NCBI RefSeq assembly: GCF_003605385.1
Contig: NZ_QYTV02000004.1
Coordinates: 248,001-312,000 of the forward strand
DNA: 64,000 nucleotides
Source: Siminovitchia acidinfaciens
GTDB taxonomy: Bacteria; Bacillota; Bacilli; Bacillales; Bacillaceae_C
Direction: 5' to 3'
Shown: positions 36,185-46,540 of the stretch, one piece after another
Layout: every line of letters starts with the position of its first letter
Position numbering within the stretch: the stretch's first letter is position 1
Notes under the pieces: generated by a model
What the model was told of the DNA's origin: nothing
What the model saw: only the letters and a program-made list of their open reading frames with translations
Database searches by the model: none
Position numbers and translations under genes: made by a program

Positions 36185-37180
36185 TTAAACTCGCAAGGTT
36201 TTTAACACCTGCGGGTTTAAGGTGGCTTCCACTTCCTGGCCATTCAGAATATCAATGATGTTTTGGCAGGTTTTGCTTTTTAATTCATACATCGCATCAT
36301 CCGATATATAGGCCGAGTGCGGTGTGATGTATACTTCATCCAAATTGAGCAGCGGATCATTGAATACCGGCGGTTCATTCACCAATACATCAAGCCCTGC
36401 ACCGGCAATATGCCCTTCCAGGATCGTTTGGCGCAATCCCTCTTCTTCCAGCACTCCACCCCTGCTAGTGTTTACGACAAAGGCACCTTTTGGCATCTTT
36501 TTAAGTTCCTTATAACCAATGATATTTCTGGTTTTGTCGTTTAATGGCACGTGCAGTGTCAAAATCGTGGAGCGTTCCAGAAGTTCATCGAATGAAACTC
36601 TTTCCACTGAATACTTATCAAAAGTATCTTGAGACCCATTCGAATCATGAGCGATCAATTGAACCCCAAAGGAACTGAGCTTTTGCGCCACCTTCCCGCC
36701 AATTCTTCCAAGGCCAAGCAGCCCAACCGTGTGCTTGTTAAAGCGTTGGATCGGCTTTGTATCCACTGGATCCCATTTTCCATTTTTCACCTGCCGGTTG
36801 TAGTCCGGGAAGCGTCGGGCAAGTGTAAGGATATGGGTGATCGCGTGGTCGGAAACTTCTTCCGAACAATATTCCGGTACATGGGTTACAACGATGCCTT
36901 TCTCCGTAGCTGCGTCCACTTCGATATGGTTATAACCGACAGCGGAAGCCGAGATGACCTTACAGGCATCCAATTGATTGATTAATTCCGCACGGCACGG
37001 AAACCCTACTTGAGCAACAACGCCATCCGCATATGGTGCATAATGTGGAAGATCCTGTTCCAAATCTTCAGAGCGTGTCACTTTTACCTCGAAACCATTT
37101 TTTTCATAAATTTCTTTTTCAACGCTGTGGTCCGCCCATTCATCATCCAGAATCCAAACCAGTTTTTTTCCGTTTTTCAT
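36185..37180 (-). CDS. D-2-hydroxyacid dehydrogenase family protein
   Basis: An NAD(P)-dependent reductase of 2-oxo acids. NAD-binding motif GLLGLGRIGGKVAQKL near residue 154, catalytic Arg in NTSRGGVLEEEGL near residue 238, Glu in NEPP near residue 266 and His in TPHSAYISDDAM near residue 289. AGGGAGG precedes the ATG. It is 18 bases from the HisC-like aminotransferase, so a transamination followed by reduction is plausible; in a histidine-use cluster that would give imidazolepyruvate and imidazolelactate. The SerA/phosphoglycerate role is less likely as no ACT domain is present. Confidence 0.85.
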   Translation of the reverse strand: MKNGKKLVWILDDEWADHSVEKEIYEKNGFEVKVTRSEDLEQDLPHYAPYADGVVAQVGFPCRAELINQLDACKVISASAVGYNHIEVDAATEKGIVVTHVPEYCSEEVSDHAITHILTLARRFPDYNRQVKNGKWDPVDTKPIQRFNKHTVGLLGLGRIGGKVAQKLSSFGVQLIAHDSNGSQDTFDKYSVERVSFDELLERSTILTLHVPLNDKTRNIIGYKELKKMPKGAFVVNTSRGGVLEEEGLRQTILEGHIAGAGLDVLVNEPPVFNDPLLNLDEVYITPHSAYISDDAMYELKSKTCQNIIDILNGQEVEATLNPQVLKTLRV

Positions 37181-37198
37181 GAGTAGTCCTCCCTTGAT

Positions 37199-38305
37199 TT
37201 AAACTTGTGCTGTTTGTGTGATTTCCTCCAAAGCCTTGAGCAGTTGATCATTTTGTTCCGGCGTACCTATGCTTATCCTCATGTAGTTGGGTAAATCCCA
37301 AATGTTTGCAGGCCGTACAATGAGACCTCTTTCTGCCAGCTCGTTGGCAATTCCCGTCGTATCTTGCTTCATATCGCAAAAGATGAAATTCGTGTGCGAT
37401 TCTTCGACTTCAAAGCCTTGGTTACGAAGTGCTGTAACAAGCTTTTTCATTTCTTGTTTGTTTCGAGTTAAAACTTTGTTTTTATAATCAATATCATCAA
37501 GGGCACCTAGGGCTCCACCGTGAGCTACGCGGTTGCAGGCGAATGGTTCGCGCACCATATGCAACGGTTTGATCAGCTCTTCGTTCGCCACTGCATAGCC
37601 GACCCTCATGCCAGCCAATCCATATAATTTTGAGAATGTCCGAAGGACAATCACTGGCAGGCCTTCTTTAATAAAATCGATTCCTGTTTCATAGCCGTTT
37701 ACGTCTATAAAATCTACATAGGCTTCATCAAGGATAGGGACAACATGTTTTGGTAGCCTTTTCAAAAATCCTCTTATTTCATCTCCATCCAAGATGGTTC
37801 CCGTCGGATTGTTCGGATTGCATATGATGACCATTTTTGTTTTTTCATTGATGGCCTGGAACATGGCCTCCAAGTCAAATTTATGATCAGTTGTTGTCGG
37901 AACCTCTACCGGGATTCCTCCCATAATCGTTGTGTTTTTGTTGTATTCGGAAAAAGTCGGGGCACAATAAACGACTTCATCCCCAGGATTGATATACGAA
38001 GCAATCATCAAGTTGATAATATTGTCTGCCCCATTGGCAATCACGTAATTTTCCGGATCGATTCCGTGCAGGCGGCCCAGCTTATCCCGGAGCTCCCAGC
38101 AGGATGGATCCGGATACAAGTGCCCCTCTTGAATAGCTTTCTGCATGGCCTCAATGGCTTTTGGCGATGGACCGTATGGATTTTCATTCGTCGCAAGACG
38201 AATTACATTGGTTGCTTTTAATTGTTGTTTAGCTGCCTTCGTTGCTTGACCGGGAATATGCGGCTCCAAGCTTCTCACAGTGTTGCGCCATAATTGTTCA
38301 GACAA
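37199..38305 (-). CDS. hisC: histidinol-phosphate aminotransferase-like PLP enzyme
   Basis: Fold type I aminotransferase of the HisC group. LATNENPYGPSPKA near residue 37, NPNNPTGTI near residue 162, PLP-region DEAYVDF near residue 190, PLP Lys in FSKLYGLAGMRVGYA near residue 223, and C-terminal RISIGTPEQND. TTG start behind AAGGGA. In this context, between hut genes and without other his genes, it may act on histidine or aromatic amino acids in catabolism instead of on histidinol phosphate; that is inference. Transcription probably starts in the block at 38361-38472 shared with the reductase promoter. Confidence 0.85.
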   Translation of the reverse strand: MSEQLWRNTVRSLEPHIPGQATKAAKQQLKATNVIRLATNENPYGPSPKAIEAMQKAIQEGHLYPDPSCWELRDKLGRLHGIDPENYVIANGADNIINLMIASYINPGDEVVYCAPTFSEYNKNTTIMGGIPVEVPTTTDHKFDLEAMFQAINEKTKMVIICNPNNPTGTILDGDEIRGFLKRLPKHVVPILDEAYVDFIDVNGYETGIDFIKEGLPVIVLRTFSKLYGLAGMRVGYAVANEELIKPLHMVREPFACNRVAHGGALGALDDIDYKNKVLTRNKQEMKKLVTALRNQGFEVEESHTNFIFCDMKQDTTGIANELAERGLIVRPANIWDLPNYMRISIGTPEQNDQLLKALEEITQTAQV

Positions 38306-38360
38306 AATAACTCAATCCCTTCTTTAAATGTTTTTACTTGAAAAAATTATCTTCAAAAGA

Positions 38361-38472
38361 AGCTAATTCTTAGATTCTTTTCATGTGCTTAAATCACTTA
38401 TACACGATGTGACAATAAAATCTAAGGGGTTTTGGCGTATAAGGAAAAAATATTAACAATATAACAAAAATA
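38361..38472 (-). promoter_or_regulatory. promoter block of hisC, shared with 44541-44647
   Basis: About 84 bases (38389-38472) match the region before the ferredoxin reductase gene in roughly 60 positions by eye, including TTAAATCA, TTATACA, CAATAAA, TCTAAGGG and AAAAATATTAA. A second short match (AGCTAATT) lies closer to the gene. On the minus strand TATAAG could be the -10; no good -35 is seen, which fits an activator-dependent promoter. Confidence 0.6.
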
Positions 38473-38514
38473 GACAACAAAGGAATTATCGTTATCAAAA
38501 AGAGCTACTTTAGA

Positions 38515-38612
38515 GCAAAGGTACTATGACGGATCCATAATGACCCAATAAGAGAAAAAAATGTTGATCCGGTCACCATGAAGAGTTCATAACGACCGAA
38601 CAAGAGAACAAT
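38515..38612. repeat. 52-bp hairpin repeat, locus 3 (two units)
   Basis: GGTACTATGA...CCATAATGACC and GGTCACCATGA...TCATAACGACC; the right arms start at 38539 and 38591, 52 bases apart. Same dyad design and period as the arrays at 18.2 and 20.4 kb. Confidence 0.7.
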
Positions 38613-38671
38613 CATTGCGTTCTATAGTCTAGCTTTAGATGATTGCTTAAAAAGAATGGGCATCCACTATA

Positions 38672-38699
38672 AAAAGGCCGCTGAATTCAGCGGCCTTTT
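38672..38699. terminator. terminator of the small gene at 38714
   Basis: Perfect palindrome AAAAGGCCGCTGAA and its complement with T-runs both ways, 14 bases after the stop of the small gene. Confidence 0.8.
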
Positions 38700-38713
38700 G
38701 CGTTAAATGACGA

Positions 38714-38866
38714 CTATGAAGTAACTAATTCATGATCGTTAAAATAAATTATCTCAGTCAAGATTTTATAGTTTGGGATATTCCGAAGAGCCTCTCTTGC
38801 TTCCTGTTCAGTCTCAAATTCCAACATTTTCATATCGCGACCTGAATAAACGGTAATTACCCACAC
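38714..38866 (-). CDS. small conserved-looking protein, 50 residues
   Basis: Reads VWVITVYSGRDMKMLEF near the start and ILTEIIYFNDHELVTS at the end. The GTG start at 38866 sits 8 bases after GGAGGG; the longer ATG reading to 38968 would overlap hutG and has no ribosome site. The compact beta-strand/helix pattern with EQEAREALRNI suggests a small folded domain; similar short proteins are common in Bacillus, but I know no function. Own terminator downstream. Confidence 0.6.
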   Translation of the reverse strand: MWVITVYSGRDMKMLEFETEQEAREALRNIPNYKILTEIIYFNDHELVTS

Positions 38867-38907
38867 AAAAGACGCCCTCCAAAATAATTTGTAATTTTTT
38901 TCAATAA

Positions 38908-38924
38908 AATCCGGGAAGTGACAC
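38908..38924 (-). repeat. copy 3 of the short post-stop motif
   Basis: On the minus strand AGGTGTCACTTCCCGGATTT follows the hutG stop directly, resembling the motifs after ppaC and the gene at 13635. Confidence 0.45.
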
Positions 38925-39893
38925 CTATTTAGACAGGCGCTGGCCCGTAACAAATTGAAGCCACGCATAGACTCCCGTCTTTACTGTTTCTGAAACGGAT
39001 GAATCCCTGCTTGGGTCAAGGCAGACAAAGTCGATATGGCGAACAGACGAGTTCTTTCCTATTTCCAGCAGAATGTCAAATAGCTCATGTGAGGTCATGC
39101 CGCCAGGCGTCGAAGCCGGGACGCCGGGAGCTGCTGATATATCAAGCACATCCATATCGACCGTGACATAAATACGGTCCGTTTTCTGTGAAAGCCGTTC
39201 AAGGGCACCTTGAACCGTTTCAACCAGCCCTTGCTTACGAGCCTGTCTTAACGTCACCATGTCAATTTTATGTTCCAAGGCATAGTCAACTAAAGGCTTG
39301 GCATTAAAATATCCATGAAGTCCGATATTGATGACATTTTCCCCTCTTACTGTTTCCCCATCAATTAACTGGCGGATCGGCGTTCCATTGGCGGGTCCCA
39401 ATTCCTGAGGGTCCCTCACATCCAAATGGGTGTCGAGCTGCAGGATGCCAATTTCCTCATGAGCATGAACTTCCTTGATCCCTCGGACAGCACACGCTGT
39501 AACAGAATGATCCCCGCCAATCAGACACGTGACCGTCTGGGGGTAGGCCTCAGCCAAAAAAGCCGTCGCTTCCTGAATTCTTTGATGTGATAAAAGAATA
39601 TCCGTTGTATGCATGGCAATATCACCTGCATCCGCCACTTGAAGCGATGACAAATCCACATGTTCGTCCAAATTATAAGTAGCAAAATTTTTCCATAAAC
39701 GCCTGAACTCCAATGGATACAAAGAGGCTCCCGATACACTGATGGAGGAGCGGGAGATGGGGGCGCCGTACAAGATCACGTCCGGCGACTCCCCCTCTTC
39801 CTCTAATGGCTGCACCCATTGGTGGACAAACTCTTTTCCGCTTTTAGGAGCGTTCCAAGACCACTCCGGGATTTGAAACCACTTTTTCCCCAT
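38925..39893 (-). CDS. hutG: formimidoylglutamase
   Basis: Hydrolyses N-formimidoyl-glutamate to glutamate and formamide, the last Hut step. It is an arginase-fold binuclear Mn enzyme: metal motifs GGDHS (near residue 125), DTHLDVRDP (near 150) and DMDVLD (near 236). I start at MGKKWFQIP (39893; 322 residues) behind GGGAG; a GTG seven codons earlier is possible. The start overlaps the end of hutI by 50 bases, indicating translational coupling. Last gene of hutU-hutI-hutG. Confidence 0.93.
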   Translation of the reverse strand: MGKKWFQIPEWSWNAPKSGKEFVHQWVQPLEEEGESPDVILYGAPISRSSISVSGASLYPLEFRRLWKNFATYNLDEHVDLSSLQVADAGDIAMHTTDILLSHQRIQEATAFLAEAYPQTVTCLIGGDHSVTACAVRGIKEVHAHEEIGILQLDTHLDVRDPQELGPANGTPIRQLIDGETVRGENVINIGLHGYFNAKPLVDYALEHKIDMVTLRQARKQGLVETVQGALERLSQKTDRIYVTVDMDVLDISAAPGVPASTPGGMTSHELFDILLEIGKNSSVRHIDFVCLDPSRDSSVSETVKTGVYAWLQFVTGQRLSK

Positions 39894-41154
39894 CTGCTCC
39901 CACCACCTGAACACCTTTTTTCCATACGGACTTGACGTGGTTTACGCCAAATAAATATTGCAGTTCCTGATAGTTTTTCACATTCCACAGAACTACGTCT
40001 CCGAGCTTACCTACTTCCAGCGACCCAACCTGATCCTGGCGGTTGATGGCACAGGCGGCATTATGTGTAGCAGCCGTCAGTGCTTCCGCCGGTGTCATCC
40101 ACATGGAAATGCAGGCTAGGTTCATGACGAGCGGCATGGAAGTTGTCGGTGATGATCCCGGATTGGCATCGGTTGAAATGGCAACCGGCACACCATGGTC
40201 AATCATATAACGTCCTTCAGCAGCCTCTTCTCTCAAATATAATGCTGTTGCCGGGAGCAGGCAGGCAATCGTTCCGGCTTCTGCCATTGCGTGAATGCCT
40301 TCTTTGGAAGCTTTCAATAAATGCTCAGCCGAAATCGCCCCGACCTTGGCAGCCAACTCTGCTCCGCCATATGGCGCAATTTCATCGGCATGAATTTTTG
40401 GAGTAAGACCATAACGCTTGCCCGCTTCTAAAATCCTCTCCGACTGTTCAGGTGTATAGACATCTTTCTCACAGAATACATCGTTAAACTCAGCCAATTT
40501 TTCTTCGGCAACGACAGGAAGCATTTCTTCGATGACAATGTCGACGAATTCATCTTCACGCCCTTTGTACTCTGGCGGAACCGCATGGGCACCCATAAAT
40601 GTCGGTACAATATCGACCGGATGGGTCTCTTGCAGCTTTTTCATGACGCGGAGCTGCTTCAATTCAGTCTCCAGATCCATTCCATAGCCGCTTTTTCCTT
40701 CAACAGTTGTTACACCATGGGCAAGGAAGGAGTTCAATCGGCGTGTAGACTGCTCGATCAATTCCTTTTCTGAAGCTTCCCTTGTCATGCGGGTGGTGGC
40801 ATGAATGCCTCCACCCGCGTTCATGATCTCCATATACGTGGAACCTTCAAGCCGCATTTCAAATTCCCGTTCACGGCTTCCTCCGTATACTACGTGTGTA
40901 TGAGGATCGACAAGTCCTGGGGTTATCAAATGGCCGGATGCATCCACAATATCCGCTTCATGCGCTCTTGAAGCATATTGCTGTTCAAGCTCCGCCGTTG
41001 TTCCTACTGCCTTGACAACACCGTCCTCAAGCCACACACTTCCATCTTCAATTATTCCAAGTTCAGACATTGCCTCTCTTGAACGCGGTCCGTTCACATC
41101 AGAAGCAAGCGTTGCAAGCTGCGCCGCGTGTTTGATCCAAACAGGCTTAGTCAA
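39844..41154 (-). CDS. hutI: imidazolonepropionase
   Basis: Opens the ring of imidazolone-5-propionate to N-formimidoyl-glutamate. Amidohydrolase fold with metal ligands in [14 protein letters not shown] (near residue 78), [14 protein letters not shown] (near 248), and [12 protein letters not shown] (near 325). 436 residues. Starts with TTG inside TTGA, which also contains the hutU stop, so the two genes overlap by four bases and are coupled. GGAGTG lies 8 bases ahead. Confidence 0.95.
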   Translation of the reverse strand: MTKPVWIKHAAQLATLASDVNGPRSREAMSELGIIEDGSVWLEDGVVKAVGTTAELEQQYASRAHEADIVDASGHLITPGLVDPHTHVVYGGSREREFEMRLEGSTYMEIMNAGGGIHATTRMTREASEKELIEQSTRRLNSFLAHGVTTVEGKSGYGMDLETELKQLRVMKKLQETHPVDIVPTFMGAHAVPPEYKGREDEFVDIVIEEMLPVVAEEKLAEFNDVFCEKDVYTPEQSERILEAGKRYGLTPKIHADEIAPYGGAELAAKVGAISAEHLLKASKEGIHAMAEAGTIACLLPATALYLREEAAEGRYMIDHGVPVAISTDANPGSSPTTSMPLVMNLACISMWMTPAEALTAATHNAACAINRQDQVGSLEVGKLGDVVLWNVKNYQELQYLFGVNHVKSVWKKGVQVVGADGEKVVSNPGVVLERS

Positions 41155-42833
41155 TTTTGGTCACTCCTTTTATCAAGCATTGGAATTTTCATACCTGTTT
41201 CACGTGCTTTATTGATTGCAATATCATAACCTGCGTCAACGTGGCGGACAACGCCCATTCCAGGGTCAGTTGTAAGTACGCGCTGCAGACGTGCTTCCGC
41301 TTCTTTCGTTCCGTCAGCTACGATAACGACTCCTGCATGGAGAGAGTAACCCATACCTACACCGCCGCCGTGGTGTACGGATACCCATGTAGCTCCGCCG
41401 ACAGCATTGACCATCGCGTTGAGGATCGGCCAGTCAGCCACAACATCCGAACCATCTTTCATCGCTTCTGTTTCTCTGTTAGGAGAAGCAACAGAACCAG
41501 AGTCCAAGTGGTCACGTCCGATTACGATCGGCGCTTTCAATTCTCCGCTTGCAACCATGTCGTTAAGGATTTTTCCAAAACGCGCACGCTCGCCATATCC
41601 CAGCCAGCAAATACGGGAAGGCAAACCTTGGAATTCAATTTTTTCCTGAGCCATGCGAATCCAGTTGCAAAGGTGTTCGTTATCGCTGAATTCACGTAAA
41701 ATGGCTTCGTCTGTTTTGTATATATCCTCTGGGTCTCCAGAAAGTGCCACCCAGCGGAAAGGACCTTTACCTTCGCAGAATTGCGGACGGATATAGGCTG
41801 GAACGAAACCAGGGAAGTCAAACGCATTTTCTACCCCTTCGTCTTTGGCCACTTGACGAATATTGTTTCCGTAGTCAAAAGTGATTGCGCCTTTCTCCAT
41901 CATTTCAAGCATAGCCTTTACATGTACAGCCATGGAGGCTTTTGAACGCTTCACATACTCCTCAGGATCGGACGCGCGCAGCTTATTTGCCTCTTCGATG
42001 GATAAGCCCGTTGGAACATAGCCATTGAGTGGGTCATGTGCAGAAGTCTGGTCAGTAAGTGCATCAGGAATAAAGTTTCTTTTGATCATTTCAGGAAGAA
42101 TCTCTGCCGCATTGCCGACAAGACCAATGGATAATGCTTTTCCTTCTGCTTTTGCTTCATTAGCCAAGCGAATCGCTTCATCCAAAGAATCCGTTTTTAC
42201 ATCTGTGTAACGGGTTTCAATCCGGCGGTCGATTCTCCATTCTTCTACGTCGATCGCAATACATACCCCGCCGTTCATTGTTACCGATAGCGGCTGTGCA
42301 CCACCCATTCCTCCAAGTCCAGCTGTAACTGTGATTGTCCCTTGAAGCGTTCCGTTAAAATGCTGCTTCGCAAGCTCGGCAAAAGTTTCATAAGTTCCTT
42401 GGACAATTCCTTGGGAGCCGATATAGATCCAGCTTCCCGCTGTCATCTGCCCATACATCATCAAGCCTTTTTTATCGAGTTCATGGAATGTATCCCAATT
42501 GGCATAGGCCGGTACAATGTTCGAGTTGGCCAAAAGAACTCGCGGTGCGTCTGTATGCGTTTTAAAAATAACGACAGGCTTACCTGATTGGACGAGAAGC
42601 GTCTCATCATCTTCCAAATTTTTCAAGGATTCAACGATAGCGTCAAAGGATTCCCAGTTACGGGCAGCTTTTCCAATTCCTCCGTATACCACAAGCTCTT
42701 CGGGAATTTCAGCCACTTCTTTATCCAGGTTGTTCATTAACATGCGGAGCACTGCTTCTTGCTGCCAGCCTTTCGTATTTAATTCAGTTCCTCGGTAACG
42801 GATAATTTTGTTTTCTGCAATTGTTGTACTCAT
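41151..42833 (-). CDS. hutU: urocanate hydratase
   Basis: Hydrates urocanate to imidazolone propionate using tightly bound NAD as electrophile. NAD-loop [20 protein letters not shown] near residue 170, catalytic Cys in [24 protein letters not shown] near residue 403, and the terminal block [19 protein letters not shown]. 560 residues from the ATG at 42833 (AGGAGG 6 bases ahead). All active-site blocks are present, unlike the paralog at 32447-33862. First hut enzyme of the hutUIG set, about 80 bases after a ferredoxin gene. Confidence 0.96.
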   Translation of the reverse strand: MSTTIAENKIIRYRGTELNTKGWQQEAVLRMLMNNLDKEVAEIPEELVVYGGIGKAARNWESFDAIVESLKNLEDDETLLVQSGKPVVIFKTHTDAPRVLLANSNIVPAYANWDTFHELDKKGLMMYGQMTAGSWIYIGSQGIVQGTYETFAELAKQHFNGTLQGTITVTAGLGGMGGAQPLSVTMNGGVCIAIDVEEWRIDRRIETRYTDVKTDSLDEAIRLANEAKAEGKALSIGLVGNAAEILPEMIKRNFIPDALTDQTSAHDPLNGYVPTGLSIEEANKLRASDPEEYVKRSKASMAVHVKAMLEMMEKGAITFDYGNNIRQVAKDEGVENAFDFPGFVPAYIRPQFCEGKGPFRWVALSGDPEDIYKTDEAILREFSDNEHLCNWIRMAQEKIEFQGLPSRICWLGYGERARFGKILNDMVASGELKAPIVIGRDHLDSGSVASPNRETEAMKDGSDVVADWPILNAMVNAVGGATWVSVHHGGGVGMGYSLHAGVVIVADGTKEAEARLQRVLTTDPGMGVVRHVDAGYDIAINKARETGMKIPMLDKRSDQN

Positions 42834-42911
42834 CTTTTTCCTCCTGGCGTTTATCATTTTTTATATATAAAAAATCCTTATTGGATTGAAACTACTTTTC
42901 TTTTAAAAAAT

Positions 42912-43424
<513 letters not shown>

Positions 43425-43425
43425 C

Positions 43426-44448
43426 TTATGAACGGACCGCTGCCTTTTTTTCTTTATTTTCCATAATCGTTGTGCTGTGAAGGGGCTGAACCTTTGCACT
43501 TGGGTCGACAAGAACCTTTGCATTACTTACTGCAATGGGCGCTTCTCCGAAACCGGTTGCAATCAGTTTCACTTTTCCGTCATAGGTGCAAATATCTCCT
43601 ACTGCATGGATCCCTTTTATATTGGTCTCCATTTTGGAGTTGACCAGAATCGAATTTTTCTCTATCTGCAATCCCCAATTTTTGATAGGGCCCAAAGATG
43701 ATATAAACCCGAAGTTAACGATGACCGCATCCACATCAATCACTTTTTTCCCGCCTGCTCCTAACTCTTCCACAACAACCTGTTCAATTTCTTTATCTCC
43801 CCATAAGGCAGTGGGAACAAACGGTGTCATGACCTCAACATTTGATGCTTGCAATTGCTCGACACTGCTTTCATGTGCGCGGAATTTATCTCGCCGGTGG
43901 ATGAGCGTTACTTTTTCGGCAATCGGTTCAAGCATCAATGACCAATCAACAGCGGAATCCCCGCCGCCGAAAACAGCTACTCTCTTTCCGGCAAATCGAT
44001 TTAAATCATTCACAAAATAATGCAGGTTGCTTTGTTCAAATCTTTCCGCACCTTCCACCTGCAGCTTCCTGGGGGTGAAGGCTCCGTTTCCTGCTGTAAT
44101 AATGATTGTCTTCGTATGATGTGTTTCCGAGTTTGTTATAAGTTTGAATGTCTCATCTTCCTGCTTTTCCAATTGTTCGACCGATTGATTCAGACAAATT
44201 GTCGGGTTGAACAGCTTCATTTGCTCTTTCAGATTATCCACCAGATCCTGAGCAAGAATCTTTGGGAATCCGGCGATATCGTAAATATATTTTTCCGGAT
44301 ATAGAGCTGACAGCTGCCCTCCCAATTGCGGAAGACTTTCAATAATTTTCACTGACATCTGCCTCATGCCGGCATAATAGGCGGTAAATAATCCGACCGG
44401 ACCGCCGCCAATTATAGTAAGGTCATACATCTCCTCATTGCGGGGCAT
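43426..44448 (-). CDS. ferredoxin-NADP reductase, YumC type (copy 1)
   Basis: Flavoprotein moving electrons between NADPH and ferredoxin. FAD motif [21 protein letters not shown] at residues 9-29, QLGGQL near residue 43, NADP motif [15 protein letters not shown] near residue 155, [10 protein letters not shown] near residue 180 and [22 protein letters not shown] near residue 288. 340 residues from the ATG at 44448 (AAGGAG 8 bases ahead). Promoter block at 44541-44647 matches that of hisC, which places this gene in the histidine regulon. It is about 75 percent alike by eye to the copy at 56721. Confidence 0.93.
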   Translation of the reverse strand: MPRNEEMYDLTIIGGGPVGLFTAYYAGMRQMSVKIIESLPQLGGQLSALYPEKYIYDIAGFPKILAQDLVDNLKEQMKLFNPTICLNQSVEQLEKQEDETFKLITNSETHHTKTIIITAGNGAFTPRKLQVEGAERFEQSNLHYFVNDLNRFAGKRVAVFGGGDSAVDWSLMLEPIAEKVTLIHRRDKFRAHESSVEQLQASNVEVMTPFVPTALWGDKEIEQVVVEELGAGGKKVIDVDAVIVNFGFISSLGPIKNWGLQIEKNSILVNSKMETNIKGIHAVGDICTYDGKVKLIATGFGEAPIAVSNAKVLVDPSAKVQPLHSTTIMENKEKKAAVRS

Positions 44449-44540
44449 ATCTTTCACTCCTTATAGATTGGAAGTTGAATACATTTTAAGTAAGCTAGAG
44501 GGCTATCTTTATTGACTTTCAATCCATCGCATCCTCCTTC

Positions 44541-44647
44541 AGCTAATTTTTTGAAATATTTATTAAATCATTTATACATCATCTTTCAATAAATTCTAAG
44601 GGTTTTCAAGGACCATGCTAAAAATATTAATCATATAACAAGAAATT
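44541..44647 (-). promoter_or_regulatory. promoter block of the ferredoxin reductase, shared with 38361-38472
   Basis: See the hisC block. The match covers 44563-44647. The -10-like TATAAA on the minus strand is at the same place as TATAAG before hisC. The block is about 115 bases before the reductase start. Confidence 0.6.
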
Positions 44648-44884
44648 ATAGCCTGTTTGAAACCATCCGATTTGAAATGGGGATGGCTGCATTCTGGGAG
44701 TATTAATAATTAATGAGAAAACAGAATTGGATATTTCTTTTACTACATTAGCAGACTGAAGACAGAAAATACCCTCAAGTTGAAAAAGTGCAATAAATGA
44801 TAAATTAGGGCGGTTACTAAAGTCCGATTTATCGTTTATGATGAAAAAAATCGAAAAACCAAACATTTTCATCTTGTTGGAGAT

Positions 44885-44935
44885 CCGGCCTGTTACTTCC
44901 TTAACCTTAGTAATATTAGTCGGGCTGGTTTTTTG
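44885..44935 (+). terminator. possible attenuator in the leader of the permease gene
   Basis: CCGGCCTG pairs with CGGGCTGG, with an inner TTAC/GTAA pair, followed by TTTTTTG. There is no plus-strand gene upstream, so this may be a terminator inside the 5' leader of the permease at 45093. Confidence 0.5.
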
Positions 44936-45005
44936 TTTTATTTTAATGGCATCATCCCTATTTATGAAAGGGCTTACGATACCGGATGAGTGATGGTTTA
45001 ACTTT

Positions 45006-45016
45006 AAGGAGGTGAT
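45006..45016 (+). other. full-length anti-16S complement without a reading frame
   Basis: AAGGAGGTGAT is an exact extended ribosome-binding sequence, yet only a stop-bounded GTG ATA CCC AAG TAG follows. It may mark a lost leader peptide or bind ribosomes for another purpose. Confidence 0.4.
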
Positions 45017-45092
45017 ACCCAAGTAGAATTCCCAATATTTTTTCTTTTATATATTTAGTTATTTCTAGACCCACCAAAATGAAGGGGGAAAT

Positions 45093-46415
45093 GTGACAAT
45101 GACCGCAGTAGTTGTTTCTGTATTAATCATGTGTGCGCTGAGCATGCTCAGGGTGAATGTTTTAATTAGTGTTTTAGTAGCTGCTCTTAGCGCTGCCTTA
45201 CTTACCGGAGCATCCATGACTGAAGCAATGAACATGCTCATCGCGGGGATGGGCGGACAAGCTGAAACAGCAATAAGCGTTGTTTTACTCGGAATTTTCG
45301 CAGTAATGATTCAATATACCAAGATCACCAATATCTTGGTCCGGAAGCTTTTGAGTTTCTTAAAGGGAAGACGGGGCTTTATTGTAATGACAATTGCAGG
45401 AATCTCTTGCTTTTCACAAAACTTGGTCCCTGTGCATATTGCCTTTATTCCTATTCTCATACCTCCGTTGCTTCATTTGTTTGACAAAATGAAAGTGGAC
45501 CGCCGGGCTGTTGCCACGGCACTGACTTTCGGATTGAAATTTCCATATATCATCATCCCTGCAGGTTATGGGTTGATGTTCCATCAGATTATTCAAACCG
45601 AAATGAAAAACAATGGAATGACGATTGGGATTGGACAAGTTGCCCTTTCTTTGCTTATTCCTGGTTTATCATTGGTCGTCGGCTTGTTGATAGCCGTATT
45701 TTTCACATATCGTAAAGAAAAAGACGCACCTGCTGCTGTAGGCGTGGAGCATGACCTTGCGTCGGCAGAAGTTTCTGCCACAACAGAAGAGGTTCAATTT
45801 AACAGACAGCACATGATTACATTGATCGCTATAGTATTGGCCGTTGTCCTGCAAGTGATTACCCATTCTCTTGCTTTGGGTGCTCTCGCAGGGGTTCTCG
45901 TTATGTTTATCGCCAGGGTTGTCCCTTTCTTAAAAGGCGATGAGATTGTCGATAATTCAATGAAAATGATGGGGAACATTGCCTTTGTTCTATTAGTAGC
46001 TTCGGGATATGCGGCAATACTGAAAGAGACTGGGGCAATTGACCAAATGAACGCGGTTACGGAAGGATTCCTGGGTGACAGCAAGTTCATGACCGCTTTG
46101 ATCATCTTAACGATAGGCTTGGTCATCACCATGGGTATCGGGACTTCCTTTGGAACTATTCCTATCTTGGCAGCCGTTTATGTCCCTCTATGTTTGACAG
46201 CAGGATTTTCACCAATGGCGACAGCTGCCTTAATTGGAGCGGCAAGTGCATTGGGTGATGCGGGTTCACCTGCCTCTGACAGTACACTCGGCCCAACCAT
46301 GGGATTAAACGCCGACGGCAGACATGACCACATTTGGGGTACGTGTGTCCCTACTTTTATACACTTGAACATCCCTTTGTTTATTGCTGGGTTGGTCGCT
46401 GCGATGATTTTATAA
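45093..46415 (+). CDS. YuiF-like Na+/H+ antiporter-family permease, probable histidine transporter
   Basis: Integral membrane transporter with about 11 hydrophobic segments, of the Na+/H+ antiporter-like family that includes B. subtilis YuiF. Conserved-looking stretches: CFSQNLVPVHIAFIPILIPP near residue 108 and GDAGSPASDSTLGPTMGLN near residue 390. Start GTG 45093 or ATG 45099, both near AAGGGGGAA. Divergent from the reductase-hut genes, which makes histidine or a related compound the likely substrate; this is inference from context. A leader hairpin may attenuate it. Ends with a strong terminator. Confidence 0.82.
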   Translation: MTMTAVVVSVLIMCALSMLRVNVLISVLVAALSAALLTGASMTEAMNMLIAGMGGQAETAISVVLLGIFAVMIQYTKITNILVRKLLSFLKGRRGFIVMTIAGISCFSQNLVPVHIAFIPILIPPLLHLFDKMKVDRRAVATALTFGLKFPYIIIPAGYGLMFHQIIQTEMKNNGMTIGIGQVALSLLIPGLSLVVGLLIAVFFTYRKEKDAPAAVGVEHDLASAEVSATTEEVQFNRQHMITLIAIVLAVVLQVITHSLALGALAGVLVMFIARVVPFLKGDEIVDNSMKMMGNIAFVLLVASGYAAILKETGAIDQMNAVTEGFLGDSKFMTALIILTIGLVITMGIGTSFGTIPILAAVYVPLCLTAGFSPMATAALIGAASALGDAGSPASDSTLGPTMGLNADGRHDHIWGTCVPTFIHLNIPLFIAGLVAAMIL

Positions 46416-46464
46416 GTTTTTCATTGTCGGAGCCGGGCGAAGTTTGTCTGGTAAAATATGTGTG

Positions 46465-46495
46465 AAAAGGGTGTGAGTCCGCTCACACCCTTTTT
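46465..46495 (+). terminator. terminator of the permease gene
   Basis: AAAAGGGTGTGA-gtccgc-TCACACCCTTTTT. Confidence 0.88.
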
Positions 46496-46540
46496 CATGT
46501 GCATGAGAGAGGAAGGGCTTTCTATAATTGGTAGGTGTTC

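Noticed and set aside
44627-45022. 131-codon minus-strand frame in the reductase-permease gap
   Set aside because: No ribosome site, no domain look, AT-rich codon bias unlike neighbours, and it covers the permease leader hairpin.
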